A program made the position numbers and the translations under genes. From JBCCGG01 sp039029395 (GTDB lineage: Bacteria > Pseudomonadota > Alphaproteobacteria > Kiloniellales > JAKSDN01), in contig JBCCGG010000015.1 of assembly GCA_039029395.1 (NCBI GenBank), positions 1 to 64,000 of the forward strand: a stretch of 64,000 bases of DNA, written 5' to 3'. The notes below the pieces were generated by a model. It worked only from the letters and a program-made list of their open reading frames with translations, ran no database searches and was not told the origin of the DNA. Of the stretch, positions 58,645 to 64,000 are shown piece after piece (positions within the stretch are counted from its first letter, which is position 1; each line of letters starts with the position of its first letter).

Positions 58645-59235
58645 ATGAGCATCCTGATCCGGCCGGCAGGAGAAGCGGACGTACCCGACCTGGCGAAGCT
58701 TTTAATGCTGGCAACCGAGGGAATCACAGAAGCGATCTACCACGATCTCATCCCCGGCAAGCCGACAAACGAGATCGTTGAGCGGCGTTTTCACTTCAAG
58801 GGCACGACGAAATCATTCCACTGCTGCCACGTGGCGGAGCAGAGCGGCCGGGTGGTCGGCAAGCTGCACGCCCATCCGATCGATGCGGTGCTCAACGACC
58901 CGCCGGACCCGCTGGTGCCCGATGACCGCTATGCCGTGGTCGAGGTCTTTGACCACTTGGATGTAGCGGCGCCGGACAGCTACTACATCAACGCCATCGC
59001 GGTCTATCCGGAGCATCGCGGCCAGGGCATCGGCGGCGCATTGATGGCGCAGGCCGAAGAGCACGCCCGGCAGGGAGGATTTACCACCTTGAGTCTGGCG
59101 GTCTTCGAGGAGAACGAGGGCGCCCTCCGCCTCTACCGCCGCCATGGTTTCGAGGAGGTCGCCCGCCACCCGGCCGCCAAGCATCCCATGCTGCACCTGG
59201 GCGGCGACATCCTGATGCTGCTGAAGGCCCTATGA
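58645..59235 (+). CDS. GNAT-family N-acetyltransferase
   Basis: A 196-residue enzyme. The start is LIRPAGEADVPDLAKLLMLA, strand 4 with the acetyl-CoA pyrophosphate loop is YYINAIAVYPEHRGQGIGGA, and ALRLYRRHGFEEVAR completes the fold. ATG 58645 has GGAGGGG upstream. The substrate is unknown. The 3' end overlaps the convergent methyltransferase-fold gene by 6 bp. Confidence 0.88.
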   Translation: MSILIRPAGEADVPDLAKLLMLATEGITEAIYHDLIPGKPTNEIVERRFHFKGTTKSFHCCHVAEQSGRVVGKLHAHPIDAVLNDPPDPLVPDDRYAVVEVFDHLDVAAPDSYYINAIAVYPEHRGQGIGGALMAQAEEHARQGGFTTLSLAVFEENEGALRLYRRHGFEEVARHPAAKHPMLHLGGDILMLLKAL

Positions 59236-59991
59236 GCGACGCCGGCTGACCGCGTGGAGCATTGCCGGGTAGTCCCGGTCTTGGGGCACCAGCAGCGGCA
59301 GCTCGATCCACGCCACGAGGCAACGCGCGACCAGGGCATCGTCGATCTTCGTAATCCCGCGCTTGTAGGCCTGCTCCAGGATCACCTCCTCCTGGCCCCA
59401 GAAGTAGATTTGCTCCGCAGCCAGATTGGCCTGCATGGCGCGCACCTGGTCCAAGGTTCGGCGGTCGGCGAACTTGCGCCAGATATCGGCGAAGAGCACG
59501 TCGACCGGCACCGCGCTGCGCCACGTCAGCGCGTCGGCCTCGACGATCTCAAGCTTTTCCAAGACCTCGTCCGCAAGCCCGTCCCGGGCACCGGAAACCT
59601 GGAACAGTTCGATGATCTCCGGATCGCGCTCAACGACCGTAACCTTGGTGACCTCCGGCCTCAGCGCGATGTTGAGCGCGGCCCAGCCCATGCCCAGGCC
59701 CATCACCACCGTGTGCCCCCAGGCGTGCCGGCAGACGATCTCCTGACTTTCCACCTCGAAGGGCGTGATTGCCATCCAGGTCTCCCAGGACTTTCCGTTT
59801 CGGCGTAGCAGGACCGGCGTTCCGGCGACCCCATAGGTGTCGCCGCAATAGCCGTTGTCGAGCAGAAAGCCCGAACGCACGATCTTCCAGCGGCCGTACT
59901 GCGCGTCCCGATAGGTCGGCACATGAAGATCCGTCCTGAAGAGGCGCACGCCGGCAGCCACCGCGATCTCCGCTGGCGTGGGCAGCCTCAT
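59230..59991 (-). CDS. SAM-binding methyltransferase-fold protein (spermidine-synthase-like)
   Basis: A 253-residue protein. VVMGLGMGWAALNIAL resembles the SAM loop, VTVVERDPEIIELFQV the acidic strand end, and VPVDVLFADIWRKFADRRTL the DxW site. This arrangement resembles spermidine synthase and related enzymes, but the aminopropyl-specific residues cannot be verified by eye. Its start overlaps the end of the PYROXD2-like gene by 4 bp (ATGA), so it is the last gene of the regulator-MFS-SnoaL-oxidoreductase unit. Confidence 0.65.
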   Translation of the reverse strand: MRLPTPAEIAVAAGVRLFRTDLHVPTYRDAQYGRWKIVRSGFLLDNGYCGDTYGVAGTPVLLRRNGKSWETWMAITPFEVESQEIVCRHAWGHTVVMGLGMGWAALNIALRPEVTKVTVVERDPEIIELFQVSGARDGLADEVLEKLEIVEADALTWRSAVPVDVLFADIWRKFADRRTLDQVRAMQANLAAEQIYFWGQEEVILEQAYKRGITKIDDALVARCLVAWIELPLLVPQDRDYPAMLHAVSRRRS

Positions 59992-61601
59992 CCGGCCTTC
60001 CTACGCCCGGATCCCAGATCCTTGACCACCGCCTCGGCCGCCATGCGACCCGGCAGGCCCGAAACGCCGCCCCCCGGGTGCGCGCCCGAGCCGCAGAGGT
60101 AAAGGCCTGGGATAGGCCCCCGGTAGTCGGCGTAGCCGGCGGCGGGCCTCAGGGAATAGATCTGGTCCAGGTGAAGCGCGCCGTGGAAGATGTCCCCGCC
60201 GATCAGGCCGAATTCACGCTCCAGATCGAGCGGGCTCAGAACCTGGCGGCCGACCACGGCGGCCTTGAAGTTGGGCGCATAGCGATCGACCGTCGCGATG
60301 ATGTGGTCGGCGACCGCCTCCTTTTCGTCGTCCCAGGACCGCCCGTCGGACAGCTCCGGGTGAAAGTGCTGGCAAAAGAGGCTCATGACGTGACAGCCCT
60401 CGGGTGCGAGCGTGTCGTCGAGGGTAGTCGGCAGGCACATGGAAACAATCGGCTCGCGCGCCCAGCCGCCCCCTTTGGCGTCGTCGTAGGCCCGCTCCAT
60501 GTAGGGCAGCGACGGGCAGATATCGATCGTACCGTTCAGCTTCTCGGCGTCGTCTTGTCCGTCCAGGGAGGCAAAACGCGGCATCTCGCTCAAGGCCACG
60601 TTCATGCGGAAAGTGCCCGAGCGGCAGCGCCAGCCCTCCATGCGCCGGCGGAAGGCCTCGGGCAGCACGCCTGGGTCCAGGAGCTGGAGATAGAGCAGCT
60701 TGGGATTGGTGTTGGCGGCGACCGCCCGGGCCTTGATGACCCGGCCGTCGGCCAAGCGCACGCCCTCGGCCTGGCCTTGGTCGCTGAGCGCGATTTCCTG
60801 GACCGGGGCGGAGACCTCGATCTCAACACCACGGTGCTCGGCCGAGCGGGCCATGGCTTGGGTGATCGCGCCCATGCCCCCCTTGGCGTGGCCCCAGGCA
60901 GCTGTGCGGCCGTTGACCTGGCCGAAGGCGTGGTGCAGCAGCACATAGGCGGTGCCCGGATGATAGGGGCTGACCATGTTGCCGACGATGCCCTCGTAAC
61001 CGAAAGCGCCCTTGACGGGGTCGCTCTCGAACCAGCGGTCCAAATAGTCGCCAACGCTCATGGTCATGAGCTCGGCCAGGGCGCCCTGCTGCTCGACCGT
61101 AAGACGGCGCAGGCGGTTGCCCAGCTTGAGCGCTTGCCAGATGTCCTTTAGGCCGCCGCCTAGATTTGGCGCCGGGTTTTCGACCACGTCGCGCAGCACC
61201 TCGGCGAGACGGCCGATCTCCCGGTCGAAGGCATCGAAAGCCGCGCCGTCCCGGTTGGAGAACTTGGCGATCTCGCGCTTGGCGACCTCGCCGTTACGGC
61301 TCAGCCAAAGGTGCTGGCCGTCGGGCAGGGCGCAGAACGAGCCGGACGGCCGGTCCAGGATGGTCAATCCGAAGCGAGACAGCTCAAGCTCCTCGATGAC
61401 CCGGGGGCTGAGCAGACTGACCACATAGGAGCAAACCGAGTTGCGGAAGCCCGGATGGAACTCTTCGGTCACCGCCGCCCCGCCGACCACGCCCCGGCGT
61501 TCGACCACCTTGACCTTGAGCCCGGCGCGCGCCAGGTAGCCGGCGCAGGTCAGGCCGTTGTGTCCGGCGCCGACGACCACCACATCGTAGGTCTCGCTCA
61601 T
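59988..61601 (-). CDS. Phytoene-desaturase-like FAD oxidoreductase (PYROXD2 type)
   Basis: A 537-residue flavoprotein. The N-terminal loop DVVVVGAGHNGLTCAGYLAR (about 5-24) and the KVKVVERRGVVGGAAVTEEF segment bind FAD. The C-terminal contact is YLCGSGAHPGGGVSGLPGRM. AFGQVNGRTAAWGHAKGGMG is typical of the CrtI/PYROXD2 side of the amine-oxidase clan. Substrates in bacteria are unclear; carotenoid genes are absent here. Its ATG lies 1 bp after the SnoaL-like stop. Confidence 0.85.
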   Translation of the reverse strand: MSETYDVVVVGAGHNGLTCAGYLARAGLKVKVVERRGVVGGAAVTEEFHPGFRNSVCSYVVSLLSPRVIEELELSRFGLTILDRPSGSFCALPDGQHLWLSRNGEVAKREIAKFSNRDGAAFDAFDREIGRLAEVLRDVVENPAPNLGGGLKDIWQALKLGNRLRRLTVEQQGALAELMTMSVGDYLDRWFESDPVKGAFGYEGIVGNMVSPYHPGTAYVLLHHAFGQVNGRTAAWGHAKGGMGAITQAMARSAEHRGVEIEVSAPVQEIALSDQGQAEGVRLADGRVIKARAVAANTNPKLLYLQLLDPGVLPEAFRRRMEGWRCRSGTFRMNVALSEMPRFASLDGQDDAEKLNGTIDICPSLPYMERAYDDAKGGGWAREPIVSMCLPTTLDDTLAPEGCHVMSLFCQHFHPELSDGRSWDDEKEAVADHIIATVDRYAPNFKAAVVGRQVLSPLDLEREFGLIGGDIFHGALHLDQIYSLRPAAGYADYRGPIPGLYLCGSGAHPGGGVSGLPGRMAAEAVVKDLGSGRRKAG

Positions 61602-61602
61602 C

Positions 61603-62034
61603 TCACGGCACCGCTTTGACCAGGCCGAGGCCTTGAAAGAAGGTGTACTTGTCCCAGTCGACCCAGCTCTCGGCGATCTTGCCGCCTTCGAAGCGGTCGA
61701 TCTGGACGCCGCTCCAAGTCAAACGCGCATTGGTCGGCGGGCGCTCCAGGAAGGCGCCCGTGTTGGTCGCGGTGAAGACGAAGCGGCTCGCCACCTGGTC
61801 GCCTTCGGCGATCTGACGCTCGACTAGAGCCTCGGAATCCGAAAAGGCTTCGTGGTAGCCCGCCACCAGCGCCTGCCACTCCGATAGGCCACGGGCCGTG
61901 ACGCCGCCCTCCACATCGGATTCCTGGTGGTTGACGTAGTCCGCGGTGAAAAGCGCCTCGGCCCGGTCGTCGTTGCCGCTGCCCCACATCTCGATCGCGC
62001 GGCGCGACAGCGCCTTGTGCTCCTCCAGTGACAT
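61603..62034 (-). CDS. SnoaL-like / NTF2-fold protein
   Basis: A 143-residue protein: ALSRRAIEMWGSGNDDRAEA, LFTADYVNHQESDVEGGVTA, GYHEAFSDSEALVERQIAEG, VASRFVFTATNTGAFLERPP and the closing WSGVQIDRFEGGKIAESWVD. These are the usual SnoaL blocks. ATG 62034 fits the first helix and has GGAGGCGGAA-like purines upstream. It sits between an MFS gene and a PYROXD2-like gene and probably acts on the same unknown metabolite. Confidence 0.75.
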   Translation of the reverse strand: MSLEEHKALSRRAIEMWGSGNDDRAEALFTADYVNHQESDVEGGVTARGLSEWQALVAGYHEAFSDSEALVERQIAEGDQVASRFVFTATNTGAFLERPPTNARLTWSGVQIDRFEGGKIAESWVDWDKYTFFQGLGLVKAVP

Positions 62035-62086
62035 TCCGCCTCGCCCTCGCCGGTTTGGAAGAGCGACGATCCTAGGCGAAGCAAGC

Positions 62087-63481
62087 TCAGCGCGCCAGGC
62101 GCCAGGCGGCGGCAACACCGATCAGGACCAGCGGAACGAAGGCGGCGAAGACCCACAGCGCGACGTTCTCGACCACGGCAAGGCTGGCGGCCTCGGCGAA
62201 GCCAGCACCGTTGGCGACGATTCCGGCGGCCGCCGCGCCCAGGGCGAAGCCCATTTGCTGGGTGGTCGGCTGAGCCGCCGAGGCCCGGTCCCGTTCCTCG
62301 GGTGGGGCCGCGGCGATGACCCGTCGCACCACGAAGGGCCACATCATGCCGAAGCCGGCCCCGGCGGCGAGCGCACAGAGAATAATCGCCCAAAGCGGCC
62401 CCACCGGCATGAAGACCGCGAAGCCGAGCAGGCTCGCCAGGAACACCAGTGGCCCGAGGCGGATCAGAATGCCCTCCGGGGGCCTGCCCAGGCTCGAGAC
62501 GACGATCGAAGCGAGCCCCCAGCCAATGGACTCCAAGGCAACGATGTAGCCGGCGGCAAGCGGCGTGACCCCGTAAATCCGGTCCAGCAGGAAGGGGCCG
62601 TACACCAGAAAGGACATGGAGGCGGCCGAGAGCATGAAGACCATGACCAGCCCAGCGCCCAATGGCGTCGCCAAGCTGAGCGGCCGGGACGGGAACATCT
62701 TCACCACGCCGACCCGGGCGTCCAGGCGAAAGAACGCCCAGAGCAAGGCCAAGCCGCCCAGGCAAAGCAGGGGCGAAATCAGCGGGCGCACCTCGGCGCC
62801 GGCCGCGCCGACCATCAGGATGGCGCTGGCCAGCACCAGCAGGCGCCGCATCGGCAGGCCGCTGGCCGCCGCCCCCGCGCCGCCCTGATCCCGGGGCATC
62901 AGCCACAGGACCGCGGCGAGGAAAATCCCGGCCTGCCCGGCGAAGGCCCAGAAAGCCAGGCGCCACAGGCCGAAGGTCGAGAAGGTTCCGCCCACCAGAG
63001 GCCCGCAGAAGGCCGAGACGCTCCACACCACCGAGATCACCCCGATCAGACGGGGCAGCAGGTGGTTTGGAAAAAGCCGCTCGAGCGCCACGTAGGACAG
63101 CGCCAGCATCCAGCCGCCGCCGAGCCCCTGGAGCAAACGCCCGCCCAACATCATCGGCATGTCAACGGCGAGCGCCGAGACCAGGCAGCCGAGGCCATAG
63201 AGCCCGCCGGCCAAGAGGAACGCCCGGCGCAGCCCGAAGCGCGCGACGAACAGACCCGTCGCCGCGCCGGCCAGGATCGAGCCCAGCTGATAGAGCGAGA
63301 AGGCCCAGCCGACCAAGGCCGTGCCGCCGATCTCCTCGACCGCTCGGGGCAGCGTGGTGGCGGCCAGCATGGAGCTCGCCGCGTGCAGCCAGATGCCGAG
63401 CAGCAAGGAGGCGAAGACCGGCAGCTGGCCGCCGGCCTTGAGCTCCTGCCAACCGGAGGGCGCGTCAGCCGGTTGGCTCAT
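62087..63481 (-). CDS. MFS transporter
   Basis: A 464-residue membrane protein with about 12-14 hydrophobic helices. The loop 2-3 motif is GLFVARFGLRRAFLLAGGLY, and GGRLLQGLGGGWMLALSYVA in helix 4 is typical of drug/metabolite exporters. The first 17 bp overlap the 3' end of the SufR-like gene, so the regulator and exporter are co-transcribed. The SnoaL-like gene begins 52 bp after the stop. Confidence 0.86.
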   Translation of the reverse strand: MSQPADAPSGWQELKAGGQLPVFASLLLGIWLHAASSMLAATTLPRAVEEIGGTALVGWAFSLYQLGSILAGAATGLFVARFGLRRAFLLAGGLYGLGCLVSALAVDMPMMLGGRLLQGLGGGWMLALSYVALERLFPNHLLPRLIGVISVVWSVSAFCGPLVGGTFSTFGLWRLAFWAFAGQAGIFLAAVLWLMPRDQGGAGAAASGLPMRRLLVLASAILMVGAAGAEVRPLISPLLCLGGLALLWAFFRLDARVGVVKMFPSRPLSLATPLGAGLVMVFMLSAASMSFLVYGPFLLDRIYGVTPLAAGYIVALESIGWGLASIVVSSLGRPPEGILIRLGPLVFLASLLGFAVFMPVGPLWAIILCALAAGAGFGMMWPFVVRRVIAAAPPEERDRASAAQPTTQQMGFALGAAAAGIVANGAGFAEAASLAVVENVALWVFAAFVPLVLIGVAAAWRLAR

Positions 63482-64000
63482 CGGCCGGCGCGATGCGGTA
63501 GGCGCAGCGCCGGGCGCCGGCCAGAATGTGCTCGATGCGGGTCACAGTGACATTGGGGCCCAGTGCCGCGGCAAAGACCGCCAGCTCCGAGCGGCAAAGC
63601 CCCTGGCAGGCCTTGGCGGCGGCGCAGATCGGGCAGTGGTTTTCGACCAGCAAGAGGGCGCCGTCGGCGCCGCGCTCGACCTCTGCCATGTAGCCTTCCT
63701 GGCTGCGCAGGCGGGCCAGGCGAGCGACCCGGCCGCGCAGGCTCTTGCAGCCGGCCAGCGCCTTGCGGTAGGTGGCCACCGTCGCCTGTTCCCGGTCTGC
63801 GATCAGGCGCTCCAGGCCGTCCTCGCCGAAGATCGACTTGAGGGAGCCGAGCAGCTCGAGGGTCAGATGGGAGTGGCTGTCGGGAAAGCGGCCGTGGCCC
63901 TTCTCGGTCAGGGACCAAGTGCGGCGCGGCCGGCCGACCCGCGCGCGCTGGTCTTTGTAGACGACCAGACCGCGCGCTTCGAGCTTGGCCAGGTGCTTGC
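63465..64000 (-). CDS. SufR-like winged-helix regulator with cysteine cluster (partial)
   Basis: The 5' end lies beyond the window; about 178 codons are visible. The visible part starts in the recognition helix and wing (HLAKLEARGLVVYKDQRARV, then GRPRRTWSLTEKG). The C-terminal sensor has the SufR-like CPICAAAKACQGLCRSELAV and a later RRCAYRI, supplying four cysteines likely to hold an Fe-S cluster. It probably represses the downstream MFS-led genes in response to oxidative or metal stress. GTG at 63779 would give only the sensor part and is not a convincing start. Confidence 0.8.
   Translation of the reverse strand, partial: KHLAKLEARGLVVYKDQRARVGRPRRTWSLTEKGHGRFPDSHSHLTLELLGSLKSIFGEDGLERLIADREQATVATYRKALAGCKSLRGRVARLARLRSQEGYMAEVERGADGALLLVENHCPICAAAKACQGLCRSELAVFAAALGPNVTVTRIEHILAGARRCAYRIAPADEPTG

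Noticed and set aside
1..64000. Searched for tRNA, rRNA, CRISPR arrays, insertion sequences, integrases and prophage genes
   Set aside because: No cloverleaf, repeat-spacer series, transposase or recombinase motif was found on either strand by reading.

Overview
The window is GC-rich (roughly two thirds by eye), densely coded DNA with short intergenic gaps, frequent ATGA-type overlaps and several GTG/TTG starts. Gene content (PotDABC-type uptake system, hydantoinase/oxoprolinase A and B homologues, TauD-type dioxygenase, TTC38-like repeat protein, GMC and PYROXD2-type oxidoreductases) suggests an alphaproteobacterium, most likely a Rhodospirillales-like heterotroph. This is inferred from gene content only; no rRNA, tRNA, CRISPR array, integrase or transposase was found.

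Layout. 0.2-8.9 kb: solute-binding protein, SAM methyltransferases, an internally deleted dehydrogenase, a Gfo/Idh/MocA oxidoreductase, a GlpD-like flavoprotein, an ASCH protein, a membrane protein and a Sel1-repeat protein. 9.1-11.2 kb: a Mur ligase fused to peptidyl-tRNA hydrolase, sitting between a decayed copy of the hyuB 3' end and hyuB itself. 11.2-21 kb: hyuB and hyuA, an alpha/beta hydrolase, a TauD-like dioxygenase, an STAS protein overlapping an NCS2 permease that carries an anti-sigma-kinase-like tail, a SnoaL protein and a frameshifted PEP-CTERM protein. 21-26.6 kb: LysE exporter, TetR/AhpD-like divergent pair, then a four-gene operon of two thiamine-diphosphate enzyme subunits, an FAD oxidoreductase and an SMI1/KNR4 protein. 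26.6-38.8 kb: TylF-like methyltransferase, cysteine synthase, TTC38-like protein, type III PLP decarboxylase, CitE-like lyase, Pcm, SDR plus HAD pair, glutamine-synthetase family enzyme, cysteine-cluster protein and a membrane-anchored winged-helix protein. 38.8-41.8 kb: a lower-GC insert (zinc-protease-like protein and GMC oxidoreductase) bounded by a perfect 24-bp direct repeat. 41.8-46.1 kb: operon for a DeoR regulator, FGGY kinase, G1P-dehydrogenase-family enzyme and TIM-barrel protein. 46.3-51.4 kb: orphan PotD-like binding protein, CLC protein with CBS domains and an MFS exporter between diverged direct repeats. 51.7-57.5 kb: PotDABC-type operon with a 2OG-Fe(II) oxygenase and a GNAT protein. 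57.5-64 kb: EamA and GNAT genes, then a five-gene unit led by a SufR-like regulator that runs off the window.

How it fits together. The polyol-phosphate-type operon and the PotDABC-type operon, 5.4 kb apart, share a 38-bp leader element (34/38 identical), which suggests one regulator, probably the DeoR protein, controls uptake and catabolism together. Three accessory blocks (Mur-Pth, the GMC island and the MFS gene) are each flanked by direct repeats; two of these repeats are duplicated gene 3' ends. This points to repeated insertion or duplication events without a visible mobile-element enzyme. The strongest candidates for new biology are the Mur-Pth fusion, the permease/anti-sigma-like/STAS pair and the shared 38-bp element.
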